Shown here: positions 8,973-17,408 of the stretch, piece after piece | How positions within the stretch are numbered: position 1 is the first letter of the stretch | Layout of the letters: every line of letters starts with the position of its first letter | Origin: Acinetobacter sp. A47 | GTDB lineage: Bacteria; Pseudomonadota; Gammaproteobacteria; Pseudomonadales; Moraxellaceae | Direction: 5' to 3' | DNA length: 64,000 nucleotides | Assembly (NCBI RefSeq): GCF_000805455.1 | Contig: NZ_JSUS01000064.1 | Span: 434,001-498,000 of the forward strand | The notes under the pieces: generated by a model | The model's database searches: none | Told to the model about the DNA's origin: nothing | Seen by the model: the letters and a program-made list of their open reading frames with translations, nothing else | Position numbers and translations under genes: made by a program

Positions 8973-9382
8973 TTCGCCTGAATTTGATAGGGCGGAATAT
9001 GATAAATCACTGCTTGATATTTTCTTTCCGTCTTGTAGCCCGCAATAGCGCCACCTAAAAACTCAGCCAGTTGACGACTGGGCTGATTATCGACTGCTAC
9101 TGGATATAAGAAATATTGAGCAGATAGATGCGCAGAAGCCCAGCGAAAAACTTCAAGAATTGCTTCTTTGGCAAAACCCTGATGGTGGCAATCTTCCCGA
9201 ATCCATATGCCCAGTTCCGGTGTCGAGGTCTGCATGCGATGCACACCGATCAGACCAATAAAGCGCTGGTCTTGTTTATGACGCAACACAAAATGCCGGT
9301 CTGTATTGTTGGCTTCTTTTTCTAGCCATTGCTGACCAATTTTTTCCTGTTCTGCAAAGCTGGATGCAGGCTCCCAGCTCAT
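8969..9382 (-). CDS. GNAT N-acetyltransferase, 5' end interrupted by an in-frame stop
   Basis: The visible 137 residues match a RimJ/RimL-type GNAT domain: ELGIWIREDCHHQGFAKEAI contains the acetyl-CoA binding region, and QPSRQLAEFLGG is the usual late helix. GNAT-like sequence continues upstream in the same frame (QRLNLFVFQLDDLADIY) to an ATG at 9487, but a TGA at 9470-9472 is the sixth codon. Read through, the protein would be about 172 residues, the usual family size. The gene is therefore either a recent pseudogene or makes a shortened protein from the ATG at 9382. It overlaps the 3' end of the convergent hydrolase gene by 4 bases. Confidence 0.7.
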   Translation of the reverse strand: MSWEPASSFAEQEKIGQQWLEKEANNTDRHFVLRHKQDQRFIGLIGVHRMQTSTPELGIWIREDCHHQGFAKEAILEVFRWASAHLSAQYFLYPVAVDNQPSRQLAEFLGGAIAGYKTERKYQAVIYHIPPYQIQAN

Positions 9383-9499
9383 ATAGCGTGTGAGTGTCGT
9401 TGTAACGCATGGGTAGATGTCAGCAAGATCATCCAGTTGAAATACAAATAAATTAAGTCTTTGGCTTTGTCATAAAGGCTGTTTCATGGGGTGCTCATT

Positions 9500-10084
9500 T
9501 TAGTTTTTAAATAATTCTGCCTGAATCATGGCTTCGGTATGGCGTTTAAAGTCGCTTTCATTTAAACCCTGCAGCCCGAGTTTGTAAATTCCTTCCAGTC
9601 CACACACAAACGCAATTAACCGCCATGCGATGTCTTCACTCTTGCCATCAAATTGAAAATCGCCTTGTACCCGGCCTGCATCAATCATACGCATAATTGA
9701 GCGATGCCAGTCCTGCATGGCGATATTGTAGGCCCGTTTTATTTCTTCATCTTGCTCAATCAGTACCTCAGCTTCATTCCAGAGCCTTAAATAAGGCTGG
9801 ATCTGTTCAATATTTTCGCAACCCAGCAAGAGGGAAAGGCGCTGCAAGGGATTGGCTGTGCTGACCTGATTTTCAATTTCATCCAGTTGTTGCATTAACC
9901 TGATAAATGCTTCGGCTTTTAAATGTGAGCTGGAGGCAAAATGATGATGGACTTGTCCTGTTGAAGTTTGGGCCTCGGTGGCAATGCGGCGTACAGTCAT
10001 CGCAGAAAAACCTTCGTTTAAGGCCACCTGCATGGCTGCCTGTAAAATCATTTCACGACGTTGTTCACGATGTAAATAAGCCAT
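9500..10084 (-). CDS. amvR: TetR-family repressor, AmvR/SmvR-like
   Basis: This 194-residue protein has an N-terminal TetR helix-turn-helix (MTVRRIATEAQTSTGQVHHHF) and a helical ligand domain. I start it at the ATG at 10084 (MAYLHREQRREM). An upstream in-frame start at 10159 would run through the operator region. It diverges from the MFS pump amvA, and two near-palindromic sites lie between them. In A. baumannii and enterobacteria, the TetR protein beside AmvA/SmvA represses the pump and responds to cationic biocides. The same role here is inferred from position and similarity. Confidence 0.85.
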   Translation of the reverse strand: MAYLHREQRREMILQAAMQVALNEGFSAMTVRRIATEAQTSTGQVHHHFASSSHLKAEAFIRLMQQLDEIENQVSTANPLQRLSLLLGCENIEQIQPYLRLWNEAEVLIEQDEEIKRAYNIAMQDWHRSIMRMIDAGRVQGDFQFDGKSEDIAWRLIAFVCGLEGIYKLGLQGLNESDFKRHTEAMIQAELFKN

Positions 10085-10143
10085 TGTCTGTTTGCACCTG
10101 TATGGACGGGTTAATCGGACACACACTACTCCAAATTTTAAAG

Positions 10144-10197
10144 TTGGACAAGTGTTCAATTTTGGTTATAATGGCACCAATTTGAACAATTGTCCAA
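10144..10197 (+). promoter_or_regulatory. amvA promoter with two AmvR operator sites
   Basis: A near-consensus sigma-70 promoter is visible: TTGGAC at 10144-10149, a 17-bp spacer, and TATAAT at 10167-10172. Two related near-palindromes overlap it. TTGGACAAGTGTTCAA (10144-10159) covers the -35 box. TTGAACAATTGTCCAA (10182-10197) covers the expected transcription start region. Their spacing, 38 bp centre to centre, and their symmetry fit TetR dimers. Confidence 0.75.
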
Positions 10198-10210
10198 TTT
10201 AGAGGCATTT

Positions 10211-11701
10211 ATGTCACGCAAGTGGTTAATTCTTGCAATCGTTGTATTGATCTATCTCCCTGTATCGATTGATGCAACCGTTTTACATGTGGCGACACCG
10301 ACCTTGAGCGAGTCGCTTTCCTTAACGGCAAATGAGTTGCTGTGGATTATTGATATTTATTCTCTGGTCATGGCCGGTCTGATTTTACCGATGGGAGCCC
10401 TGGGTGACCGTATTGGTTTTAAACGCCTGATGATCATTGGCGGCATTTTATTTGGTCTGGCATCACTGGCCGCTGCATTTTCTTCGACTGCCTATGCCTT
10501 GATTGGTTCGCGGGCTTTACTGGCGGTGGGTGCAGCCATGATTCTGCCTGCCACTTTATCTGCGGTTCGTAATACCTTTCTGGATGAAAAGCAACGTAAC
10601 TTTGCACTTGGCATCTGGGCAACGGTCGGCGGAGGTGGGGCTGCCTTTGGCCCATTGCTCGGTGGTTTCTTACTGGAGCATTTCCATTGGGGCGCAGTGT
10701 TCCTGATTAATGTTCCGATTATGCTGGCTGTATTGGCTTTAACGGTTTTCGTGATTCCAAAACAGGCAGGGCAACCAAAACAGAACCTTAATCTGTTACA
10801 GGCAATTGTGCTGGTGGTTGCGATCCTGAGCATGATCTATGCTGTTAAAACCGTGATGCATGGGTTTAGTATCTGGTCAGTGTTGATATTCGCCGTGGGC
10901 TTTGGTTTACTGGTGGGCTTTATCCGTAAACAGCTCACCTCAACTTCGCCAATGATCGATATTCAATTGTTTAAACATCCGGTGATTGCAACGGGTGTGG
11001 TGATGGCAATTGTTTCCATGATGGCACTGGTCGGTTTTGAATTGCTGATTTCACAGGAACTGCAATTTGTTTACCAGCTTTCGCCATTGGCTGCGGGTGC
11101 ATTTATTTTACCGTTTATGGTGGCGATCAGTCTGGGTGGTCCAATTGCCAGTATGCTGGTCAACCGTTTTGGACTGCGTTCGGTGGCATCGCTGGGGATG
11201 TTGATGAGTGCTGTCAGTTTGTGGGGCCTGGCCAATACAGACTTTATGCAGGCGAAGATGCAGGTCTGGAGCTGGATGGTTGTGCTGGGAATCAGCGTAG
11301 AAATTGCTTTACTGGCATCCACCTCGGCCATTATGTCGTCAGTGCCGCCAAGCAAAGCGACGGCAGCAGGAGCAATTGAAGGCATGGCCTATGAATTGGG
11401 TGCAGGTCTGGGCATTGCCTTTTTCGGTCTGATGTTGTCATGGTTCTATGCCAACTCGATTGTGGTACCAGCCGATGTGCCGTCTAGCATTATTGAACAG
11501 GTCAGTAGCTCGATTGGTGAGGCAGTTCAGGCTACCAAACAATTACAGCCCGTGATTGCTGAACATGTGATTACAGCTGCAAAACAGGCTTTTAGCCAAT
11601 CGCATCGTTCCGTGTTGAATGTGGCAGCCTTATTATTCTTGATCTTGTCGATCTTTATCTGGTTTGCTTTACCAAAGCGAGTCAAGGTGGTTGAGGAATA
11701 A
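10211..11701 (+). CDS. amvA: MFS multidrug efflux pump AmvA/SmvA (DHA2 family)
   Basis: The 496-residue inner-membrane protein has the pattern of a 14-helix DHA2 drug/proton antiporter. Its N-terminus closely follows SmvA/AmvA, including VSIDATVLHVATPTLS, the ELLWIIDIYSLVMAGL segment and the GDRIGFKR motif A between helices 2 and 3. Members export cationic dyes, disinfectants and methyl viologen. The start at 10211 follows AGAGG 5 bases upstream; an in-frame TTG at 10190 lies inside the second operator and is less likely. The gene ends just before a strong terminator and is controlled from the operator region shared with amvR. Confidence 0.92.
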   Translation: MSRKWLILAIVVLIYLPVSIDATVLHVATPTLSESLSLTANELLWIIDIYSLVMAGLILPMGALGDRIGFKRLMIIGGILFGLASLAAAFSSTAYALIGSRALLAVGAAMILPATLSAVRNTFLDEKQRNFALGIWATVGGGGAAFGPLLGGFLLEHFHWGAVFLINVPIMLAVLALTVFVIPKQAGQPKQNLNLLQAIVLVVAILSMIYAVKTVMHGFSIWSVLIFAVGFGLLVGFIRKQLTSTSPMIDIQLFKHPVIATGVVMAIVSMMALVGFELLISQELQFVYQLSPLAAGAFILPFMVAISLGGPIASMLVNRFGLRSVASLGMLMSAVSLWGLANTDFMQAKMQVWSWMVVLGISVEIALLASTSAIMSSVPPSKATAAGAIEGMAYELGAGLGIAFFGLMLSWFYANSIVVPADVPSSIIEQVSSSIGEAVQATKQLQPVIAEHVITAAKQAFSQSHRSVLNVAALLFLILSIFIWFALPKRVKVVEE

Positions 11702-11707
11702 TGATTG

Positions 11708-11745
11708 ACCCTGATCTAAAGTAGTTTAGATCAGGGTATTTTTTT
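11708..11745 (+). terminator. Terminator of amvA
   Basis: A perfect 13-bp stem (ACCCTGATCTAAA and its complement) with a GTAG loop is followed by A and seven Ts. The T-run touches the stop codon of the convergent maf gene. Confidence 0.9.
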
Positions 11746-12337
11746 AAGGCGTATTTATCCCAAACTGACGTAAAATTTTACACAACTGAATCATTGGCAA
11801 GCCCATCAAGGTGGTTTGATCATCACCTACCATTTTCTCAAATAGGCTAATGCCCAGGCTTTCACATTTAAAACTGCCCGCACAATGCAGGGGTTGGTCA
11901 ATTTCAATATAACGCTCAATTTCTGCCAAGGTTAACTGACGGAATTTGACTTGGTAATGTTCAGCCACTGTCGTTTCAAAGCCAGATTGTATATGTTGAA
12001 CACTGAGCGCAGTACTGAAAAATACAGTTTGACCCGAGTTGGCCTGTAATTGCTGAATGGCTTTTTCAACACCCAGCGGCTTGCCAATGAAATCGTAAGG
12101 TGCATGTTCACGCCAGGCCACCTGATCGGAACCAATCACAATTGCATCTGGATATTGCGCAGCAATCACAGCCGCTTTCTCAAAAGCGAGACGTTTAGCC
12201 AAATCATCAGCATGCAGCTCACCCATAGCAGACTCATCAATATCCGGGGAAATGCAGCGATAATCCAGCCTTAAGCGGTTCATCAGGTCTTTGCGGGTCT
12301 GGCTACTAGAGGCCAGAATCAGTTCATATTGACGCAT
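11744..12337 (-). CDS. Maf-family nucleotide pyrophosphatase, YceF type (7-methyl-GTP pyrophosphatase)
   Basis: Maf proteins hydrolyse non-canonical nucleoside triphosphates to monophosphates in the cytoplasm. The 197-residue product has the family start LASSSQTR, then DIDESAMGE, GSDQVA and HCAGSFKCESLGISLFE. The SDQV and CAGSFK patterns match the YceF/m7GTP subgroup rather than the dTTP/UTP YhdE subgroup. The usual Pro after the serines is Gln here. The start at 12337 overlaps the stop codon of the upstream DUF2237 gene by one base (TAATG), so the two are translationally coupled. A longer frame reaching 12466 runs inside that gene and is rejected. Confidence 0.88.
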   Translation of the reverse strand: MRQYELILASSSQTRKDLMNRLRLDYRCISPDIDESAMGELHADDLAKRLAFEKAAVIAAQYPDAIVIGSDQVAWREHAPYDFIGKPLGVEKAIQQLQANSGQTVFFSTALSVQHIQSGFETTVAEHYQVKFRQLTLAEIERYIEIDQPLHCAGSFKCESLGISLFEKMVGDDQTTLMGLPMIQLCKILRQFGINTP

Positions 12338-12720
12338 TACACTGCATATTCCACAAGAATATTGAGCGGTACATAGTGTAGCACCGCATTGTGGCAGGCA
12401 TTCAGTTTGATCGGTGGTGCATGTCCAGCCTGATAGGCTTCTACCCAGCGCGTCACACAGATGCACCAGAAATCGCCCGGTTTCAGGCCGGGAAAGCCAA
12501 CCTCAGGTAATGGCGTGATCAGGTCATTGCCGACTTTTTGTGAAAAATTCAGAAATTCCGAGGTCATTTGCGCGCACATGGTGTGCTGGCCCGAATCGGT
12601 GACCGCGGTATGACAAAAACCATTACGGAAATATCCGGTGAGCGGATCAAAACAGCAGCTGGCTAAAGGTTCGCCAAGCACATTTAGGCGGTTAATTTTA
12701 GGATCTGGATGAATAGACAT
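12337..12720 (-). CDS. DUF2237 family protein
   Basis: This 127-residue protein matches the DUF2237 family of small proteins of unknown function. Features include LGEPLASCCFDPLTGYFRNGFC, the GQHTMCAQMTSEFL stretch and the late GDFWCICVTRW. Several conserved cysteines hint at metal or thiol chemistry, but no reaction is established. It has no signal peptide. Its stop codon overlaps the start of maf, so the two form an operon. About 140 bases separate it from the divergent pgk gene. Confidence 0.85.
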   Translation of the reverse strand: MSIHPDPKINRLNVLGEPLASCCFDPLTGYFRNGFCHTAVTDSGQHTMCAQMTSEFLNFSQKVGNDLITPLPEVGFPGLKPGDFWCICVTRWVEAYQAGHAPPIKLNACHNAVLHYVPLNILVEYAV

Positions 12721-12860
12721 AGTAATAATATAGATCGGGTGACACTGATTATCATAATCAAAAGTGACGGCTTCGGCAGCTTTTCTGCAAAAAAACTCAC
12801 CTTTATTTCAGAGAATCATTTAAAATTGTGCCGTTTTTAAAATCAACTAGAGAGCCATCC

Positions 12861-14048
12861 ATGAATTTTCAGCGCATGACTGATCTTGATTTAGCAGGGA
12901 AACGTGTCCTTATTCGTGAAGACTTGAACGTTCCTGTAAAAAATGGGGAAATCACCAGCGATGCACGTTTACGTGCGGCATTGCCAACCATTAAGGCAGC
13001 TTTAGAAAAAGGTGCGGCAGTGATGGTATTTTCTCATTTGGGTCGTCCTGTAGAAGGTGAGCCAAAACCAGAACAATCACTTGCACCAGTTGCTGCTTAT
13101 TTAAGCAAGGCCTTGGGTCAAGACGTTAAATTATTCACAGACTATCTGGATGGTGTGGAGGTTGCACCGGGTCAGGTGGTATTGCTTGAAAACGTGCGTT
13201 TCAACCACGGTGAAAAGAAGAATAACGAAGAACTGGCAAAAAAATATGCAGCGCTTTGTGACGTATTCGTAATGGATGCATTTGGTACAGCGCACCGTGC
13301 AGAAGCATCAACTGAAGGTGCTGCACGTTTTGCGCCAGTTGCAGCGGCAGGTCCATTACTGGCGGCTGAGTTGGATGCGCTTGGTCGTGCCATGCAAACG
13401 CCGGAAAAACCAATGGTGGCGATTGTTGCGGGTTCTAAAGTATCAACTAAGCTTGATGTCTTAAACTCATTATCAACCATCTGCGATCAATTGATCGTGG
13501 GTGGTGGGATTGCCAATACTTTCCTTGCAGCAGCAGGTTATAACGTGGGCAAATCACTTTACGAAGCAGATCTGGTTGAAACGGCAAAACAAATTGCTGC
13601 AAAAGTCAGTGTGCCATTACCAACCGATGTTGTGGTTGCAGATGCCAGCCAGATCAACTTTGAAGACTTCCTGGGTTCATTGGCAAGCGCACAAGCTGTC
13701 GTGAAAAATGTTGCAGATGTAACTGACACCGACATGATTCTGGATGTTGGTCCTGAAACGGCGAAAGCCTTTGCAGAAATCCTGAAATCTTCAAAAACCA
13801 TTCTCTGGAATGGCCCGGTCGGCGTATTTGAAGTGGATCAATTTGGTGAAGGCACCAAAGCACTTTCATTGGCAATTGCTGAATCTGCTGGTTTCTCGAT
13901 TGCAGGTGGTGGTGACACATTGGCTGCGATTGATAAATATCAGGTTGCCGAGCAAATCGGTTATATCTCAACCGGTGGTGGTGCTTTCCTTGAGTTCGTA
14001 GAAGGCAAGACTTTACCTGCAGTTGCAGTACTGCTTGAGCGTGCTTAA
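12861..14048 (+). CDS. pgk: Phosphoglycerate kinase
   Basis: This glycolysis and gluconeogenesis enzyme transfers phosphate between 1,3-bisphosphoglycerate and ADP. The 395 residues match the usual length. Signatures include [16 protein letters not shown] near the N-terminus, [10 protein letters not shown], the substrate region LLENVRFN, the [14 protein letters not shown] hinge and the C-terminal nucleotide loop [12 protein letters not shown]. The start at 12861 is preceded by AGAG 8 bases upstream. A longer frame from 12828 adds an unlikely leader. The gene is followed by a strong terminator, so it appears to end its own transcript. Confidence 0.97.
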   Translation: MNFQRMTDLDLAGKRVLIREDLNVPVKNGEITSDARLRAALPTIKAALEKGAAVMVFSHLGRPVEGEPKPEQSLAPVAAYLSKALGQDVKLFTDYLDGVEVAPGQVVLLENVRFNHGEKKNNEELAKKYAALCDVFVMDAFGTAHRAEASTEGAARFAPVAAAGPLLAAELDALGRAMQTPEKPMVAIVAGSKVSTKLDVLNSLSTICDQLIVGGGIANTFLAAAGYNVGKSLYEADLVETAKQIAAKVSVPLPTDVVVADASQINFEDFLGSLASAQAVVKNVADVTDTDMILDVGPETAKAFAEILKSSKTILWNGPVGVFEVDQFGEGTKALSLAIAESAGFSIAGGGDTLAAIDKYQVAEQIGYISTGGGAFLEFVEGKTLPAVAVLLERA

Positions 14049-14081
14049 TCAAAAAATAGTGCTTTGATTAAACAGGAAAAT

Positions 14082-14113
14082 AAAAAAGAGCCGGTTTAAA
14101 CCGGCTCTTTTAC
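14082..14113 (+). terminator. Terminator of pgk
   Basis: A perfect palindrome with 10-bp arms AAAGAGCCGG/CCGGCTCTTT around TTTAAA, with flanking As and Ts. Confidence 0.9.
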
Positions 14114-14198
14114 TTTTGTGCAACGTGGTCGTCATGAAAGTGTCATATATCTGAAATATGCTTGTCACAAGTTAACCAAGTTACTGTGGAAAGCCGTA

Positions 14199-14450
14199 AT
14201 GAAATTTAAATTAACCCTTGCCGCGCTAATCATTGCTCCAATCATGCTGACTGCATGTGCAAAGAAAGATGAATCGAAGAACGCTGAACAGCAAGATCAG
14301 ACTGCTGCTGTATCTACACAATCGACACAGACGACTCCAGAACAACAGGCTGCAATTGATGCCATTGATAAGCCAAATCTAGATGAACATAATACTGACG
14401 TTGCCGAGCAAGATGCAGCTTCAGAGGTTGCTGCGAGCGAAGCGCATTAA
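14199..14450 (+). CDS. Small lipoprotein, 83 aa
   Basis: A short cleavable lipoprotein signal ends in the lipobox LTAC. The mature part is acidic and rich in Gln, Asp, Glu, Ala and Thr, with no recognisable fold. It should be anchored in the cell envelope. The start at 14199 follows GGAAAG. An upstream in-frame ATG at 14118 would place 27 charged residues before the signal sequence and is rejected. Function unknown. Confidence 0.7.
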   Translation: MKFKLTLAALIIAPIMLTACAKKDESKNAEQQDQTAAVSTQSTQTTPEQQAAIDAIDKPNLDEHNTDVAEQDAASEVAASEAH

Positions 14451-14464
14451 GCAACCCGCAATAT

Positions 14465-14493
14465 AAAAGCCGATGTTGATACATCGGCTTTTT
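14465..14493. terminator. Bidirectional terminator between two lipoprotein genes
   Basis: AAAAGCCGATG and CATCGGCTTTT pair around a TTGATA loop, with a T-run after the stem. It lies between convergent genes. Confidence 0.85.
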
Positions 14494-14498
14494 GTTAT

Positions 14499-14882
14499 TT
14501 AGGCGTTGGCCTTGCAATAGAAGGTGAGTGTGGTCTGGTAATCATCATCTTTGGCTAAAGAGGCATTTTTACCTGTAATGGTGCCAATCACACCTGCGGC
14601 AGCTTCTACCATCTTGCCGGTTTGCTCATCCACCACACCTTTGAGTACGCCTTGATACGCTGTTTTTTCATCAACCACTACAGGTGAGGTATTACGGGTA
14701 CAGGTTTTTTGCGCAGCGCTAATCGCATTATTTTTGGCGATCAGGTTGGTTTTACCAATGCCCGTCACTTCAAATTGATTGTTTTCTTTTTGAATGGCCA
14801 AGGTATTGGTTGAGGTCGATGCACAGGCAGTCAAACCCAGTGCCAATCCGCCAAGTAAGCTCATGATGAAGGTTTTTTTCAT
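14499..14882 (-). CDS. Lipoprotein of unknown function, 127 aa
   Basis: A signal peptide with positively charged start (MKKTF) and lipobox LTAC predicts an envelope lipoprotein. The mature part holds two further cysteines (KTCTR and the C-terminal FYCKANA) that could form a disulfide, and a Gly/Val/Ala-rich segment VVDEQTGKMVEAAAGVIG. I do not recognise the family. Its 3' end shares a terminator with the convergent small lipoprotein. The 255 bases upstream, up to the nitroreductase, contain no other gene that I can support. Confidence 0.7.
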   Translation of the reverse strand: MKKTFIMSLLGGLALGLTACASTSTNTLAIQKENNQFEVTGIGKTNLIAKNNAISAAQKTCTRNTSPVVVDEKTAYQGVLKGVVDEQTGKMVEAAAGVIGTITGKNASLAKDDDYQTTLTFYCKANA

Positions 14883-15137
14883 TGCTTGTTCTCAAGTGAT
14901 TACGTAATCATATTATTTGAACATATAATTTATGGGCACTTTGGCAGGTTATGTACAGTTTGTGCAGAGACTCTGTTAATTTTGTCAAATGAATGATGGG
15001 CTTAGTAATGAGGAGGTTTTCCATTTATTGACAAAAAAGCAATATAACCCATCCTGACAAGCCGGAATTAGGCATAGTGGAATCCATTCAGATTATGCTA
15101 ATCTAGCGCCATCCTTGTGTTAGTTAGATTCATTTCA

Positions 15138-15716
15138 ATGACGGACTCAAAAATAGAGACAATTCATCAAAATATTCATCAACGTCAATCTATTGGGCAA
15201 CTCATTGAGCCTGCACCGAATACAGAACAACTTGAAAAAGCAGTACAGGCTGCGCTGACTGCCCCGGATCATCACCGTTTAAAGCCGACCCGTTTTGTCA
15301 TCGTTACAGCCGAGCAGCGCGCTGCTTTTGGTGAGCATCTGGCAAAAGCCCTGGCAGACCTCGGAGAAACAGATCCTGCCCAGCTCGATCGGGTCAAGCA
15401 GCATCCATTCCGTGCGCCGTTGCTGGTTCTTGCTTTAACGACCCTTCAGGACCATCCAAAAGTACCGCACTTTGAACAGATTTTAAGTACCGGGGCAGCG
15501 ATCCAGAACTTTTTGCTGTCTTTACAGGCACAAGGCTTTGCCAGTATGTGGCGTTCAGGTGCTGTAGTGGAGTCTAGCTGGTTAAAACAACAGCTGGGTT
15601 TAAAAGAACAAGATTTAATTTCAGGAATTATTTATATCGGTACTGCGGCGAAGGCGATTGCGCCACGTGCAGAAATAAACAGTCAGGATTTTGTCAAGGT
15701 GTGGCAAGCAAACTGA
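15138..15716 (+). CDS. Nitroreductase-family protein (YdjA-like)
   Basis: The 192-residue protein has the layout of the small YdjA-type FMN nitroreductases: an early RQSIGQL segment for FMN phosphate contact, APDHHRLKPTRFVIV, and a late GFASMWRSG followed by GIIYIGTA. These enzymes use NAD(P)H and FMN, but the true substrate is usually unknown. I place the start at the ATG at 15138; an in-frame TTG at 15117 is possible. Neither has a strong ribosome site. It is followed after about 50 bases by gpsA, and they may share a transcript. Confidence 0.85.
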   Translation: MTDSKIETIHQNIHQRQSIGQLIEPAPNTEQLEKAVQAALTAPDHHRLKPTRFVIVTAEQRAAFGEHLAKALADLGETDPAQLDRVKQHPFRAPLLVLALTTLQDHPKVPHFEQILSTGAAIQNFLLSLQAQGFASMWRSGAVVESSWLKQQLGLKEQDLISGIIYIGTAAKAIAPRAEINSQDFVKVWQAN

Positions 15717-15764
15717 GTCTGGTTTGTAATGATGAAAGAAAGAAAATAGGTTTCAGGATAAAAA

Positions 15765-16838
15765 ATGACAGAGTTAAAATTTAGTGATCTGGTTGAACCG
15801 GTGGCCGTTGACCAGAAAACGGCATTAAGAATTACGGTATTGGGGGGCGGCAGTTTTGGAACAGCCATGGCGAATCTGGCTGTGCGGAATGGCTGCGATA
15901 CCATGATCTGGATTCGTGATGCTGCTGTTGCAGAAGAAATTAACCAGACGCATGTCAATAAGCGCTATTTACCTGATTTTACCTTAGAGGCCGGATTGCG
16001 TGCAGTCGCTGATCTGGAGCTTGCGGTACGTGACCGTGACATTATTCTGGTGGCGATTCCGAGCCATTCATTTCGTGATGTGTTAAAGCAGATTGCGCCA
16101 TTTATTAGCTCTCAGGCTGTGGTGTCATTGACCAAAGGGATTGAAGCCAAAACCTTCAGTTTCATGAGTGATATCATTCGCACAGAATTGCCAGAAGTCC
16201 CCTATGGCGTGTTATCGGGGCCCAACCTTGCCAAGGAAATCATGGCCGGTATGCCATCGGGAACAGTGATTGCCAGTGAATCCGAGCTGGTACGTTATGC
16301 CGTGCAACATGCATTACACAGTGCCTTGTTCCGTGTGTTTGGCAGTGATGATGTGCACGGTGTGGAGCTCGGTGGTGCACTGAAAAATATCTACGCCGTG
16401 GCGATGGGAATGGGAGCTGCCTATAATATTGGTGAAAATACCAAGAGTATGATTTTAACCCGGGCTCTGGCCGAGATGAGCCGGTTTGCAGTAAAACAGG
16501 GGGCTAATCCTTTGACCTTCCTGGGGCTGTCAGGGGTAGGTGACCTCTTTGCAACCTGCAACAGTCCATTAAGCCGTAATTACCAGATTGGCTTTGCACT
16601 CGGTTCAGGTAAAACACTGGATCAGGCGACCAAAGAATTGGGCCAGACTGCTGAAGGGATTAATACCATCGTGCAGGTGCGAACCAAGGCGCAGGAACTG
16701 GATGTGTATATGCCAATTACCAATGCGCTGTATGAGGTCATTTTTGAAGGTGCGCCGCCAATGAATATTGCACTGTCCTTAATGAAAAATGGTCACCGTA
16801 GTGATGTTGAATTTGTGTTACCTCATCATGAAGTCTAG
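15765..16838 (+). CDS. gpsA: Glycerol-3-phosphate dehydrogenase [NAD(P)+]
   Basis: GpsA reduces dihydroxyacetone phosphate to sn-glycerol-3-phosphate, the backbone for phospholipids, in the cytoplasm. The 357-residue protein has the Rossmann motif VLGGGSFGTAMA near residue 25, the SGPNLAKEI motif, the GGALKNIYAVAMG region with the catalytic lysine, and the late GLSGVGDLFATC motif. An N-terminal extension of about 20 residues precedes the Rossmann fold. AGGAT lies 8 bases before the start. The gene sits between a nitroreductase and a SixA-type phosphatase gene. Confidence 0.96.
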   Translation: MTELKFSDLVEPVAVDQKTALRITVLGGGSFGTAMANLAVRNGCDTMIWIRDAAVAEEINQTHVNKRYLPDFTLEAGLRAVADLELAVRDRDIILVAIPSHSFRDVLKQIAPFISSQAVVSLTKGIEAKTFSFMSDIIRTELPEVPYGVLSGPNLAKEIMAGMPSGTVIASESELVRYAVQHALHSALFRVFGSDDVHGVELGGALKNIYAVAMGMGAAYNIGENTKSMILTRALAEMSRFAVKQGANPLTFLGLSGVGDLFATCNSPLSRNYQIGFALGSGKTLDQATKELGQTAEGINTIVQVRTKAQELDVYMPITNALYEVIFEGAPPMNIALSLMKNGHRSDVEFVLPHHEV

Positions 16839-16913
16839 GCAATATCATGAGATGTATCAAAAAACTGTCATCTATCCGGGTTATGATACCGCTATAAAAA
16901 ATAAGGTCATTTT

Positions 16914-17369
16914 ATGCAGTTAACTTTAGTTCGTCATGGTGAAGCGTCACCTGCCATCAATGGAAATGATACGCAACGCCCCCTGACTCCACGTGGGCAT
17001 CAGCAGGCCGAGCAAACCGGTCAGTTTTTAAAAGATGTCATTCAGCCAGACATCTTTGTGGTGAGTCCTTTGTTACGTGCCCAGGAAACGTTGGCCCATA
17101 TCAAGGCCCATTTCCATGGTGTACCGGTATTGATTTGCGATAAGATCAAGCCGGATGATCAGGCCAAAGATGCGATTGAATGGTTGTCAAAACTACCGTA
17201 TGAGTCGATTGCAGTGGTCTGTCATATGAATGTGGTGGCGCATATTGCCGAGCAGCTGACTCATGAGAACTTTAATCCGTTTGCATTGGCTGAAGCCCGT
17301 ATTTATGATCAGACTGTCATTGCAAATGGTTTATCGACACAAAAGAACCGTTTTACGCCAACATTATAA
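16914..17369 (+). CDS. sixA: SixA-type phosphohistidine phosphatase (histidine phosphatase family)
   Basis: The 151-residue protein begins LVRHGEA, with the catalytic histidine of the phosphoglycerate-mutase-like family. It also has SPLLRAQETL and a second histidine in VVCHMNVVAH. Its short length and the GNDTQRPLTPRGHQQA segment match SixA, which removes phosphate from histidine phosphotransfer domains. AAGG lies 8 bases before the start. The partner phospho-protein here is unknown. It is followed by gspL 39 bases later. Confidence 0.88.
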   Translation: MQLTLVRHGEASPAINGNDTQRPLTPRGHQQAEQTGQFLKDVIQPDIFVVSPLLRAQETLAHIKAHFHGVPVLICDKIKPDDQAKDAIEWLSKLPYESIAVVCHMNVVAHIAEQLTHENFNPFALAEARIYDQTVIANGLSTQKNRFTPTL

Positions 17370-17408
17370 TTTTTATAGATCCGCGTTAGGATAAGGTACT
17401 GAACACCG

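Noticed and set aside
12335..12466. Extended start for the Maf protein
   Set aside because: The extra 43 codons lie inside the DUF2237 gene in another frame; the TAATG overlap at 12337 is the natural start.
15011..15057. AGGAGG followed by a TTG, looking like a short gene start
   Set aside because: The reading frame ends after nine codons.
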